32,223 nucleotides of DNA, from positions 73,113 to 105,335 of the forward strand of contig RDYN01000075.1 of the NCBI GenBank assembly GCA_004293365.1, given 5' to 3'. A program made the position numbers and the translations under genes. The notes beneath the pieces are model-generated. The model made no database searches. It saw nothing but the letters and a program-made list of their open reading frames with translations, and was not told the origin of the DNA. How positions within the stretch are numbered: position 1 is the stretch's first letter; the number at the start of each line of letters is the position of its first letter. Below are positions 8,362 through 15,930 of the stretch, piece after piece. The DNA comes from Oscillatoriales cyanobacterium. GTDB taxonomy: Bacteria; Cyanobacteriota; Cyanobacteriia; Cyanobacteriales; Microcoleaceae.

Positions 8362-8612
8362 ATTAAAGCAATCTCCTTTTTCTTAAGCACCATTTGATAC
8401 TCAGCTTCAACATCAGCGCGATTTGCCTCAATATAAGCTAAAGCCGCGTTAATTTGTTCTTCTGTAAGGTCAAACAATCCCCTGATAAACTTAGGCGGGT
8501 ATTGAGCCGTTACATAGTCCATGATGTCGTAGATCGTGATGCGCGTACCTGCGATCGTCAGTCCTCTTTCTGTACGGATGATAACTGTTTGTTCGTCGGA
8601 TATGCTTGTCAT
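8355..8612 (-). CDS. DUF433 (VapB45-like) antitoxin-type protein
   Basis: The 85-residue protein has the DUF433 layout: IIRTERGLTIAGTRITIYDIMDYV (the family normally has --G-P-I-GTRI-V--I), then PPKFIRGLFDLTEEQINAALAYIEANRADVEAEY. DUF433 proteins carry a small winged or homeodomain-like helix-turn-helix and usually act as antitoxins for DUF5615/PIN-like toxins. Here the next gene is hicB instead, overlapped by 7 bp, so it is the first gene of a mixed operon. It probably binds DNA and represses the operon; that is inference from the family. It starts at ATG 8612. Confidence 0.85.
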   Translation of the reverse strand: MTSISDEQTVIIRTERGLTIAGTRITIYDIMDYVTAQYPPKFIRGLFDLTEEQINAALAYIEANRADVEAEYQMVLKKKEIALIC

Positions 8613-8765
8613 GCCTCTAACTTCCTAGAAGTTATTTCTATATTATAATAATTATCAAAACTCTTGCAACAATCATTGTTTTTGGTTTGTTTGCGCTCAC
8701 CCTGAGAGTAAGGTGCGTCGCTCATCGATTGTCGATTTTCATTGAGGATTTAAGGGCGGCGACCC

Positions 8766-8859
8766 ACCCGGTTTCTGACTTCTCACAGACTCCAAGAAAC
8801 CGGGTTAGAGCGATTATTTACGCATCCTTACCGAGATTTTGAAAAGAAACCCGGTTTCT
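8766..8859. repeat. AAACCGGG hairpin repeat, three half-sites
   Basis: Three copies of the ACCCGGTTTC / GAAACCGGGT half-site lie at about 8766-8775, 8796-8806 and 8846-8857, giving alternative hairpins. The 280-bp spacer 8613-8892 holds only this and a GGTGCGTCGC...GGCGGCGACC partial palindrome further left (about 8710-8765). It separates the tail of the AEC permease gene from the start of the DUF433-hicB operon, both on the minus strand. Confidence 0.8.
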
Positions 8860-8892
8860 AATTCCCACGCGCCCCACGCGATCGTCCAACAG

Positions 8893-9888
8893 TCAACTAA
8901 ACCCAGCTAACCACAAGGGAAGCATCAGCAGCAAACCGACAGAAGTGAGGGCGATGCTGCTAGCTAACAAATCGCGATCGAGTTCATATATTTCTGCTAA
9001 AATCAGCACCGAAAGAGCCGTGGGCGTTCCCGACATCAATACCAACACGAACCTCGGATCGCCGCTCAATCCAAAAAAACTAGCACCCAATCCGATCAGC
9101 ACCGGCACAATTACTACTTTTAACAGCGACGGGATTAACGCTAGTTCAAAACTTTGCCATGTTTTAATAGATCTCAGGCGGATACCAACCAGCAGCAAAG
9201 CACTAGCAATTACCCCGAAAACTGCCGCCTGCAATCCCGATTCTACTGTCTCGGGTAGGGGGATACTTCTCGTAAAAAAACCTATGATAAATGCCCAGAG
9301 AGCGGGAACTGTCAGCACGTCACGAAGCTGAATCCACCAGTGATTTTTTTCGTCGGAATGCCCGAAATAGCTAGCAAGAAATACACCGAATCCGTAACTT
9401 CCGATCACGTTGTTGGTGACGCTGTACAAGACTGCCCAGTTGTTGTTATCGCTGCTGATGATGGCGGGGGTGATTGCTAATCCGACAAAGCCGGTATTGC
9501 CTAACATTGCAGCTAGGATAAAACTACCTTGGCTCGATCGCGTCAATGAATTTACATTTAATAGAAATAAATTAACTAAAGAATGTTTGCCCTCAAAATA
9601 TGGCTTTTTGACGTGGCGGGCGCTCACCCGCCGCAATAACACCCAAGTCAACCAAGCTAAACTCGTACTGACAAATAATACGAATATGGCGATCGCGGGC
9701 GTGAATCCCACAGCACCGGAAAAATCGCTCTGACGGGCTAAAACTGCAATTTGCAGCGGTATCCCAATCCAGAACAGAAAGCGGCTCAGCAGCTTGGGAA
9801 AATCAACTGGGATGTACCGAAACAGCAGCAGTCCCAAGCCTGTCCAGATAACTAGAGGCGTATAAGCGTGAAATAATGTCTCAATCAT
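8893..9888 (-). CDS. AEC-family (auxin efflux carrier-like) permease
   Basis: The 331-residue protein has about ten hydrophobic spans arranged in two halves around a polar loop at residues 95-115 (RRVSARHVKKPYFEGKHS), as in the AEC/BART superfamily of secondary carriers. Characteristic blocks are LAAMLGNTGFVGLAITPAII in the first half, where the NTGF-G-P pattern is the family mark, and VLMSGTPTALSVLILAEIYELD near the C-terminus (the TPTA repeat equivalent). Bacterial relatives export or import organic acids such as malate or malonate; the substrate here is unknown. It starts at ATG 9888. It stands alone between hairpin-rich spacers. Confidence 0.88.
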   Translation of the reverse strand: MIETLFHAYTPLVIWTGLGLLLFRYIPVDFPKLLSRFLFWIGIPLQIAVLARQSDFSGAVGFTPAIAIFVLFVSTSLAWLTWVLLRRVSARHVKKPYFEGKHSLVNLFLLNVNSLTRSSQGSFILAAMLGNTGFVGLAITPAIISSDNNNWAVLYSVTNNVIGSYGFGVFLASYFGHSDEKNHWWIQLRDVLTVPALWAFIIGFFTRSIPLPETVESGLQAAVFGVIASALLLVGIRLRSIKTWQSFELALIPSLLKVVIVPVLIGLGASFFGLSGDPRFVLVLMSGTPTALSVLILAEIYELDRDLLASSIALTSVGLLLMLPLWLAGFS

Positions 9889-9964
9889 AAAAACTTAACT
9901 TGACAATTTGAAATGTCTCTATTGATTAATAGTAAAGCCCAAACCCCTTGGAAAAAAGCGATTT

Positions 9965-10006
9965 ATCCTTAGCCCAGCCCCCGTAGGGGCGTGCTGGGCT
10001 AAGGAT
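9965..10006. repeat. Perfect 14-bp inverted repeat with nested CCCC/GGGG
   Basis: ATCCTTAGCCCAGC at 9965-9978 pairs with GCTGGGCTAAGGAT at 9993-10006. The 14-base loop itself contains CCCC-GTA-GGGG, so nearly the whole 42 bases can fold. A short T-rich stretch follows. It lies 5' of the AEC gene and downstream (minus-strand sense) of the small gene at 10104-10310, where it may serve as a terminator or dispersed repeat. Confidence 0.75.
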
Positions 10007-10103
10007 TTGTCTTACATTTTCCGAACAGATGTGCTGTGTTTTCCTGTCCTTTCCTTGACACCGAAACACGGCGAGACTAAATCTGCTGATTAGATTGTGC
10101 CGA

Positions 10104-10310
10104 TCAATTCAATTTCAAAGAATTAACAGGCACCTCATCCCAAGAAGTAACAGTTCGCAATGTAGCAACCCAGCCCTGTTCTTTTTGCTCTGCCGTCAAA
10201 TTCTGCTCAAAAGATTCGTGGCATTGCTTCGCTTGAGTCTCATCGCCACAAGCAATGCAAGCATAAAGAATACCCGACGGATCGATTTGCTCGTTTACCC
10301 AAATAATCAC
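10104..10310 (-). CDS. Small conserved-looking hypothetical protein
   Basis: The 68-residue soluble acidic protein contains two Cys separated by two residues (ACIACGDETQAKQCHESF), a helical QAKQCHESFEQNLTAEQKEQG stretch, and a conserved-looking end (VTSWDEVPVNSLKLN). I recall similar short proteins in filamentous cyanobacteria but no established function. Three Cys in a 68-residue chain could bind metal or form disulfides, which is speculation. An overlapping plus-strand frame (10095-10346) is basic and low in protein-like features, so the minus frame is preferred. It starts at ATG 10310. Confidence 0.65.
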   Translation of the reverse strand: MIIWVNEQIDPSGILYACIACGDETQAKQCHESFEQNLTAEQKEQGWVATLRTVTSWDEVPVNSLKLN

Positions 10311-10414
10311 GATCTGCTCTCTCAGTCAAAATCTACTGTTAGTTAAATTTTCCTATATTTTTGCCAATTATTTACTAGGATTTACGCAACAAAAAATTGA
10401 CCCGCGAGGTGCCC

Positions 10415-10479
10415 AGAAACCGGGTTGTTCGCGAAAATACCCGTTACAGACGGCAGATTCACCAAAAAACCCGGTTTCT
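10415..10479. repeat. AAACCGGG hairpin repeat
   Basis: AGAAACCGGGTT at 10415-10426 faces AAAAACCCGGTTTCT at about 10465-10479. It belongs to the same family as 2276-2338. It lies immediately downstream of the GNAT gene (stop at 10525, minus strand), in a position compatible with transcript ending. Confidence 0.8.
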
Positions 10480-10524
10480 GAGAGTCGTTTATGAGAGTCG
10501 GAGCGCGATCGCCAACTGATAAAA

Positions 10525-11010
10525 TTACTTCGAGGCCAAACTCGCCAAAGACTCGCCCGCCACCCGGCAAATCCGCCAGTCGGGCATCACATCAGCACCG
10601 ATTCCCTTGTAAAATCCGATCGCCAATTCATTCCAATCAAGCACACTCCACTCCAAGCGCCCGCAGCCCCTTTCCACCGTCAACCGCGCCAAATAAACAA
10701 TCAAAGACTTACCAATTCCGCGCCCGCGAAACTCAGGAAGCACAAACAAATCCTCCAAATAAATCCCCGGCTGAGTCAAAAAAGTAGAATAATTGTAAAA
10801 AAATAGCGCCCAGCCGACAATCCGATCTTCGCATTCTGCTAGAATTGCTTCAGCAAAAGGGCGATCGCCAAACAAATGATTTTCCAAATCAACCGCATTA
10901 CCTGTTACCGCGTGAGATAACTTTTCGTACTCAGCTAAAGCCTCAATCAAATCAAACAGCACCGGCACATCGGCGCGGGTAGCCGGACGCAAAATCACCT
11001 CATCAGACAT
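10525..11010 (-). CDS. GNAT-family N-acetyltransferase
   Basis: The 161-residue protein has the complete GNAT fold. It opens with VILRPATRADVPVLFDLIEALAEYEKL, has the beta4 strand GIYLEDLFVLPEFRGRGIGKSLI with the acetyl-CoA-binding R-GRGIG loop, and ends with GCGRLEWSVLDWNELAIGFYKGIGA. The order and the W-VLDWN--A--FY block resemble the spermidine/thialysine acetyltransferase branch (SAT1/SAT2-like), so a polyamine or amino-acid amine is a plausible acceptor, but that is inference. It starts at ATG 11010. The gene is monocistronic, with a heptamer repeat array directly upstream. Confidence 0.88.
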   Translation of the reverse strand: MSDEVILRPATRADVPVLFDLIEALAEYEKLSHAVTGNAVDLENHLFGDRPFAEAILAECEDRIVGWALFFYNYSTFLTQPGIYLEDLFVLPEFRGRGIGKSLIVYLARLTVERGCGRLEWSVLDWNELAIGFYKGIGADVMPDWRICRVAGESLASLASK

Positions 11011-11056
11011 AAATCAATCAGTAGTAAGCGACAATCAACAATTAAATATAACAGAA

Positions 11057-11105
11057 GTCATTAGTCATTAGTCATTAGTCATTAGTCATTAGTCATTAGT
11101 CATTA
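11057..11105. repeat. Heptanucleotide tandem repeat, GTCATTA x 7
   Basis: Seven uninterrupted copies of GTCATTA fill 11057-11105 exactly. It resembles the short tandemly repeated heptamers (STRR) known in filamentous cyanobacteria. The same heptamer or its complement borders the spacer at 14411-14905. It lies 47 bp upstream of the GNAT start codon. Confidence 0.95.
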
Positions 11106-11109
11106 TTTG

Positions 11110-11436
11110 TAGGGTGCGTCGCCATTAAAAATCCCATACATATATCGACAATCTCATAGCGACGCACCTAGATTTTTCAATAACCAGACAAACAACCCCG
11201 AGTTTCACTCCGCCCAAGTTGTAGGGTGCGGATCCATAAAAAATCCCAAAAATTACTCCTTACCAGGCAGAAGCCTGGTAATACCATTTTTCTGACCTAT
11301 ATGCTATGGATGAAGTCTTAGCCCCCCCGAAATCGCGGGGGGGTTGGGGGGGTAATATTTAGCGCTACTTTATGAAACTTTTTTTCCCAGCCGAGGCAGA
11401 GCCTCTGAATATTTGTTCCAAGGCAGAGCCTTGGAA
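11110..11436. repeat. Cluster of unrelated palindromes in a 541-bp gene-free spacer
   Basis: The spacer 11011-11551 has no gene I can support. After the heptamer array it contains TAGGGTGCGTCGC (11110-11122) facing GCGACGCACCTA (11159-11170). It then has ACCAGGCAGAAGCCTGGT (11262-11279), a C7/G7 palindrome (11322-11343) related to the C/G-tract units at 4241 and 31421, GAGGCAGAGCCTC (11393-11405) and a 21-bp palindrome centred on AGGCAGAGCCT (11416-11436). A plus-strand frame at 11372-11674 is built from these repeats and is not a gene. Confidence 0.8.
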
Positions 11437-11551
11437 CCAGTTAAAACCAGTTAAACCCTTGGCAATGCGCGTGCATGTTTGTATAGACGCGAATGACCTT
11501 CGCCGTCCGATCTTTAAGATTTTTCAAAATGCAAACTCAATGTTTTCGAGC

Positions 11552-12625
11552 TTATTTCAACCAGCCCTTCAACCGTTCCGTCACTTGAGGGCGGCGCAGC
11601 TTTCGCATTGCCTTATTTTGAATTTGACGGACTCGTTCGCGGGACAAATTAAACAAACTGCTGACTTCTTCTAAAGTGTAAGGTTCGCCAGTGATCAAAC
11701 CGTAACGCATCGCAACAATCTCTTTTTCCCTCTCGGTCAAAATATTATCCAACACCTCCAAAATATCTTGGCGCATCATCATCTCATTCATCTGAGCTTC
11801 GGGAGATTGCGTTGCGTTATCTTCAATAACATCCAAAAGTTCCGAACTTTCTTCCGTGCCGATGCGGTGGTTGAGAGAAAGAGACTGTCTGCGTACTTGC
11901 TGGAGATACCGAAGCTGTTCGGCAGTTACTTCCATTTCTTTAGCAAGTTCAATTTCAGTGGGATTGCGTTGAAGAGAACGCTTCAAATCCCGATAAACTC
12001 TTTTGAGTTTATTTAACTGTTCGACAATGTGAACTGGCAACCGAATTGTCCGCCCTTGATTGGCAATGGTGCGGGTAATTCCTTGGCGAATCCACCAATA
12101 GGCATAGGTAGAAAATTTATAACCCTTCTCAGGATCGAACTTTTCGGCGGCGCGGTTCAAACCTAAAGCTCCTTCCTGTATTAAATCAAGGAAAGGTACG
12201 CCCCGATTGAGATAGCGTTTGGCGATAGAAACCACCAAGCGCAAATTCGAGCTGATCATTTTCCGTTTTGCTGACTGACACTGGTAGCGGAGTTGTTGTA
12301 GTTGAGTTTCGCTTACCCCCAAAGCAGCGGCGATTTCAGCTTTTGTTGGTACTCTGTCCAATTCCTGCTTTAAACGCTCTTCTAGTTCCTGAAGTGCTAC
12401 CAATTCTTGAACGCGGCGCGCCAACTCTACCTCTTCGGTGGCACTCAGTAGAGGATAGCGAGCCATTTCTTTGAACAAAGCTCCCACGGGATCGTCGGCA
12501 GACCAACTGTTGTATGCTGACGATCTTGTTACCGTCGGACGATCGATCTCGGTGTCCTCATCCTCTGCGATTGCGAGTGAGGCTTCGGATGCCACCGCAA
12601 AACTGCCTAAGTCAGATTTTGCCAT
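11552..12625 (-). CDS. Group 2 RNA polymerase sigma-70 factor (SigA-related, perhaps SigC type)
   Basis: The 357-residue protein has region 1.2 (DPVGALFKEMARYPLLSATEEVELARRV), region 2 with NLRLVVSIAKRYLNRGVPFLDLIQEG and the -10-recognition helix KFSTYAYWWIRQGITRTIANQ, region 3 (IRLPVHIVEQLNKLKRVYRDL), and region 4 with the -35-binding helix YTLEEVSSLFNLSRERVRQIQNKAMRKLR. The extended region 1.1 of a primary sigma is missing. The opening GALFKEMARYPLL differs from the VRTYLREIGRVPLL of the SigB/D/E types and recalls SigC, so a SigC-like role in stationary or stress transcription is possible. Length fits group 2 factors. It starts at ATG 12625. Confidence 0.92.
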   Translation of the reverse strand: MAKSDLGSFAVASEASLAIAEDEDTEIDRPTVTRSSAYNSWSADDPVGALFKEMARYPLLSATEEVELARRVQELVALQELEERLKQELDRVPTKAEIAAALGVSETQLQQLRYQCQSAKRKMISSNLRLVVSIAKRYLNRGVPFLDLIQEGALGLNRAAEKFDPEKGYKFSTYAYWWIRQGITRTIANQGRTIRLPVHIVEQLNKLKRVYRDLKRSLQRNPTEIELAKEMEVTAEQLRYLQQVRRQSLSLNHRIGTEESSELLDVIEDNATQSPEAQMNEMMMRQDILEVLDNILTEREKEIVAMRYGLITGEPYTLEEVSSLFNLSRERVRQIQNKAMRKLRRPQVTERLKGWLK

Positions 12626-12750
12626 ATGTGCTTGGTGTCCGTGGGATGATTTGAAAAGTATCCCTTCACTGTAACCAATTTAATCAGAAATTTCCGAAAT
12701 CCATCTAGAAGTTCGTGACTGATATCAGATAGCACCAATTTTATACATTT

Positions 12751-14424
12751 TTATTGAGTTCTAGCCAGCAAAGGAGCAGCCTGCAATAACTGCTGAGTAT
12801 AAGGGTGCTGCGGATTAGTAAAAATATCCCTAGTTTTCCCGATTTCCACAATTTTTCCTGAATTCATTACAGCAATGCGATCGCAAAAAAATCTCGCCAC
12901 CCACAAATCGTGCGTAATAAACAGATAAGTCAAATTAAATTCCTGCTTCAACTCCAACATCAGCTCTAATACTTGAGTCTGCACGCTAGCATCCAGCATA
13001 CTCACCGGTTCGTCACAAATAATCAGTTGCGGCCGAGTAATCAAAGCTCTGGCGATGGAAACCCGCTGCTGTTGTCCCCCCGACAGTTCCCCCGGATAGC
13101 GGCGAAAGAAATCCTCTCCTGGAGTCAAACCCACCCGCTCTAACATTTGGATTACTTGTTTTTTAGCTTCTTCTCCATTAGCTAATTTGTGAATCAACAA
13201 AGGATCGGCAATACTTTGCCCGACTGTCATCATCGGATTCAAGCAAGCGTGGGGGTCTTGAAATACCATTTGCATTTGGCGGCGGTGTTTCCTGACAGCA
13301 TCGGGACTGAGAGCCGTGATATCTATTCCTTGAAATTCAACTTTGCCACCCGTGGGGGGAATTAGCCGCAAAATCGTGCGAGATAACGTACTTTTGCCGC
13401 AGCCTGACTCCCCTACTAGCCCGAGGATTTCTCCCCGTTCTAGCTCTAAACTAACGCCATCTACGGCTTTAATTACCTGGCGGTTCCGCGAAAATAATTG
13501 ATCTAATAAACTGCTTTCTAAACTGTAGTGCTGCTGTAAATTCGTCACAGTCAACAGAGGTGAATTTGTTAAGTTTGTAGTGAGGACTTCAGTCCTTCTT
13601 TCCTCCGATGTTAACCCTTTACCCGAATCAGCTTGAATGTGCAAAGCTGCTTTCAGGAGCGATCGAGTATATTCGTGCTGCGGGCGTTCAAACACATCCA
13701 ACACCGGCCCAGTTTCCACGACTTTGCCGCCGTACATCACCGCAATGCGATCGCAATACTCAGCCACCATCGCCAAATCGTGAGAAATCAGCAAAATCGC
13801 CGTTCCCCTGGAAGCGCAAAGTCGGGTTAATTCCTGCAAAATCTGAGCGGCGACAGTTACATCCAAACTCGTCGTCGGTTCGTCGGCCACAATTAACTTC
13901 GGATCGAGCAAAAGAGCCAAAGCAATTGCCACTCTTTGGCGCATTCCGCCGCTAAATTCGTGGGGAAATTGATCCCAGCGAGACGCCGGAATTTTCACAG
14001 CATCCAAAATCTCGATCGCCCGTTGCTTAGCTTCCTTGCGATTCAAATTCGGTCTGTGAGCCTGCAAAGTCTCCATACAGTGTTCCCCGACAGTCATCAA
14101 AGGATCGAGACGAGTCATCGGATCTTGAAAAATCAACGCCACAGCTTCGCCCCGAAACCGTCTGAGGCGCGAAGCATCCATCTCAAACACCGACTCTCCC
14201 CCAAAAGCAACCCGCCCCTCAACCAAAGTCGAATCCGGCAACAACCGCATCGCCGCCCGTCCCAAAGTTGACTTACCGCAGCCAGACTCCCCAACCAATC
14301 CCAGTTTTTCCCCCGGTTCCAGCGCCAGGGAAACCCCATCAACGGCCCAACCGGATACGCCTGGCCGCTGAGGATAAGCTACTCGTAGATTTTCAACCGA
14401 AAATAGAGAAGAGTCATTAGTCAT
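12751..14424 (-). CDS. Double ATP-binding ABC protein of the peptide (Dpp/Opp/Gsi) uptake type
   Basis: The 557-residue protein fuses two peptide-transporter ATPase domains. Domain 1 (about 5-255) has [48 protein letters not shown] and [10 protein letters not shown]. Domain 2 (about 290-557) has [51 protein letters not shown] and FITHDLWVA. All Walker A, Q-loop, signature, Walker B and switch-His positions are intact. The proteins work on the cytoplasmic face with two permeases and a binding protein, none of which is nearby. The linker contains a dispersed repeat read in frame (13571-13605). The ATG and an AAGGA both lie inside a heptamer array. Confidence 0.93.
   Translation of the reverse strand: MTNDSSLFSVENLRVAYPQRPGVSGWAVDGVSLALEPGEKLGLVGESGCGKSTLGRAAMRLLPDSTLVEGRVAFGGESVFEMDASRLRRFRGEAVALIFQDPMTRLDPLMTVGEHCMETLQAHRPNLNRKEAKQRAIEILDAVKIPASRWDQFPHEFSGGMRQRVAIALALLLDPKLIVADEPTTSLDVTVAAQILQELTRLCASRGTAILLISHDLAMVAEYCDRIAVMYGGKVVETGPVLDVFERPQHEYTRSLLKAALHIQADSGKGLTSEERRTEVLTTNLTNSPLLTVTNLQQHYSLESSLLDQLFSRNRQVIKAVDGVSLELERGEILGLVGESGCGKSTLSRTILRLIPPTGGKVEFQGIDITALSPDAVRKHRRQMQMVFQDPHACLNPMMTVGQSIADPLLIHKLANGEEAKKQVIQMLERVGLTPGEDFFRRYPGELSGGQQQRVSIARALITRPQLIICDEPVSMLDASVQTQVLELMLELKQEFNLTYLFITHDLWVARFFCDRIAVMNSGKIVEIGKTRDIFTNPQHPYTQQLLQAAPLLARTQ
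13571..13605 (-). repeat. Dispersed repeat embedded in frame in the ABC ATPase linker
   Basis: The plus strand reads AAGTTTGTAGTGAGGACTTC then AGTCCTTCTTTCC, nearly identical to the intergenic copy at 25806 (GGTTTGTAGTGAGGACTTCA). On the coding strand it supplies about [12 protein letters not shown], exactly between the two ATPase domains where sequence is free to vary. It is open in the needed frame. Confidence 0.8.
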
Positions 14425-14488
14425 TAGTCCTTAGTCCTTAGTAATTGGTAATGGGTGATTGGTAATTGGTAATTGGTAATTGAGGAAT
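14411..14488. promoter_or_regulatory. Heptamer arrays providing start codon and Shine-Dalgarno sequence of the ABC ATPase gene
   Basis: On the minus strand the gene begins ACTAAGGACTAAGGACTA then ATGACTAATGACTC. Heptamers TAAGGAC and TAATGAC, differing by one base, give two AAGGA sequences (3 and 10 bases before the in-frame ATG at 14424-14422) and two ATGs, of which only the upstream one is in frame. A second heptamer, TTGGTAA, is repeated about four times, degenerately, at 14441-14488. No other plausible start lies close downstream, so translation seems to depend on the repeat. Confidence 0.6.
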
Positions 14489-14566
14489 TGGCAGGCAGGA
14501 TAATTATTAATTTTTTTGTTAATTCAATTCACTTCATAACTCATAGCACCCAAATTACCAATTCTA

Positions 14567-14806
14567 TCGTTGACCTTGGCATCGGAATCATATTTTGGGG
14601 ATTGCAGTGCGAGCTTAAGAGCTTGCTTTTTGAACGCGGAACCAAGCGGGATGCTCGCTTTTGGAATACTCACGAGCTTAAGAGCTCGCACTCGGAGATA
14701 ATCTCGTTGACCTTGGCATCGGATCATATTTTGGGGATTGCAGTGCGATCGTCCCCGCTCGCTTTTTGAACGCGGAACCAAGCGGGGACGATCGCTTGCA
14801 GAATAT
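14567..14806. repeat. Duplicated ~100-bp element with hairpins in a 477-bp spacer
   Basis: 14567-14666 and 14704-14806 are two direct copies sharing TCGTTGACCTTGGCATCGGA, ATATTTTGGGGATTGCAGTG and CTTTTTGAACGCGGAACCAA. In the second copy a perfect 15-bp stem (14745-14759 with 14781-14795) surrounds the conserved loop. In the first copy the corresponding stem is GCGAGC (14609-14614) with GCTCGC (14653-14658) plus GCTT/AAGC. The duplicate lies between heptamer arrays in opposite orientation. No protein-coding gene is supported here; a structured RNA or a mobile palindromic unit is possible. Confidence 0.8.
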
Positions 14807-14870
14807 AATTCGGATCTAACGGATTTGATATTACCCCAATTACCAATTCCCCAATTACCTGTTTGCCCAA

Positions 14871-14905
14871 TGACTAATGACTAATGACTAATGACTAATG
14901 ACTAA
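14871..14905. repeat. Heptanucleotide tandem repeat, TGACTAA x 5
   Basis: Five exact copies of TGACTAA, the reverse complement of the TTAGTCA heptamer at 11057 and 14411. The last copy contains the TAG stop codon (minus strand, 14904-14902) of the zinc-ribbon gene, so the gene's end lies in the array. Just to its left, AATTACCAATTCCCCAATTACC (about 14838-14859) is a degenerate inverse of the TTGGTAA array at 14441-14488. Confidence 0.93.
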
Positions 14906-15486
14906 ATTTCCTTTCGCTTCAACTCAGCTCTCCGCAATATGTAAGTAGCCGCACAATCAGCGTGGGGATGGTCTGCTAAAACTTCCGCTAGTTCCAACAC
15001 ATATCCGGCGATGTCCGGGCCCAGCTTCTCAGTCAGCACCTGACGTTCCCGAGCAGCGAGTTCTTGCACGCGGGCCTTAGCTTGCCAGTTGGGAGAAAAC
15101 ATCTTGTCAATCTCGGTGTGGAATCCCAGACTTTCGAGAATATCCCACTCGCCGTTATCGCACCAAATGCCCCCGCACAACATACAGCGCTCTATGTAAA
15201 AGGGCACTCTGCTGAAAGGAACTTTCGCCCGGGAGAGATAGTGACCGTCTTCGGGACACAGCGCTGCTTTGCTGTCGTAGGGAGACGGCGTGAATTCTAT
15301 GCCGAGAGTGCCTGTCGCATCTGGCTTCTGGGATTTGTTGTACCACTGGCTGTGCTCTTTCTGCCAAGCTTCGTATTCTTTGCCCGGAATCCAGATACCG
15401 TAACAGTTGGGACACCACTGCACCGACATACTGCCGGCTAAGGTGCCGCCGTCTAAGTTGGGATGTTTACATTTTGGACATTCCAC
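14902..15486 (-). CDS. Zinc-ribbon (zf-TFIIB type) protein
   Basis: The 194-residue protein has three Cys pairs. The first zinc ribbon is C3-P-K-C at the N-terminus with WCPNCYGIW. A single CPEDG---L follows near residue 77, and the second ribbon ends RCMLCGGIWCDNGEWDIL. The C--C(G/Y)GIW pattern is the hallmark of the zf-TFIIB family. The C-terminal 75 residues are helical and charged. It is likely cytosolic, with an unknown role. The start is a GTG at 15486 with AAGGAG about 9 bases upstream; the frame has no earlier alternative with a better ribosome site. The stop codon lies within a heptamer array. It is 45 bp downstream of the PatD-like gene in the same orientation and probably co-transcribed with it. 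Confidence 0.83.
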   Translation of the reverse strand: MECPKCKHPNLDGGTLAGSMSVQWCPNCYGIWIPGKEYEAWQKEHSQWYNKSQKPDATGTLGIEFTPSPYDSKAALCPEDGHYLSRAKVPFSRVPFYIERCMLCGGIWCDNGEWDILESLGFHTEIDKMFSPNWQAKARVQELAARERQVLTEKLGPDIAGYVLELAEVLADHPHADCAATYILRRAELKRKEI

Positions 15487-15531
15487 CGCTTTATTTCTCC
15501 TTGCCTTATCTATTCCCTGTTAATTCAGTTA

Positions 15532-15930
15532 TTAATTTTGCATCTGGACGGGCCCGGGCGCACCAGATTTTTTTTGGAGCACCGCACCGCAGTAGCCAAT
15601 TAGCGTGTTAAGTCGCTCCGCCGTCGCAGTTTGCCTTGCGGATGCTGTTGCTGGCTGCTTCGCTACTTGCAAAAACGTGACATCTGTTCCCAATAACCGC
15701 AGTTGCTTGTGAATTTCCGTCAAATATGACTGTTCTGGGGGGGGCTCTGAGGCGTCTAACTCAGCGCTGGGGGATCTCATGATTTGGTTTCCGAAAAATT
15801 GTTGCACTTTTTTGTATTCGATCGCCAGCGCTGCCCGATCGAGATTATCCTGTGCAACAGTTCTTTGTAGCTGTTCGAGTGCTTGCTGTAATTCTTCGTA
15901 GCAATGGCGGCGGTCTTCGGACAATATCAT
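15532..15930 (-). CDS. patD: PatD-like protein (heterocyst-frequency control family)
   Basis: The 132-residue helical protein has an N-terminal CYEELQQALEQLQRTV helix, then VQQFFGNQI, then the most conserved part SYLTEIHKQLRLLGTDVTFLQVAKQ and a closing ERLNTLIGYC. This pattern corresponds to what I remember of PatD, which in Nostoc limits heterocyst number. The family also occurs in cyanobacteria that do not form heterocysts, where its job is unknown. No membrane segment or signal peptide is present. It starts at ATG 15930, and the zinc-ribbon gene follows after 45 bp. The family call is from memory of motifs only. Confidence 0.62.
   Translation of the reverse strand: MILSEDRRHCYEELQQALEQLQRTVAQDNLDRAALAIEYKKVQQFFGNQIMRSPSAELDASEPPPEQSYLTEIHKQLRLLGTDVTFLQVAKQPATASARQTATAERLNTLIGYCGAVLQKKSGAPGPVQMQN

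Noticed and set aside
10095-10346. Plus-strand frame overlapping the 68-residue minus-strand gene
   Set aside because: Basic, Ser/Arg-rich, no family resemblance; the minus frame is more protein-like.
11372-11674. 100-codon plus-strand frame beside the sigma factor gene
   Set aside because: Its first half is palindromic repeat DNA and its second half is antisense to the sigma factor C-terminus.
14524-14781. Open frames within the duplicated spacer element
   Set aside because: They consist entirely of repeat sequence and appear on both strands because of the palindromes.
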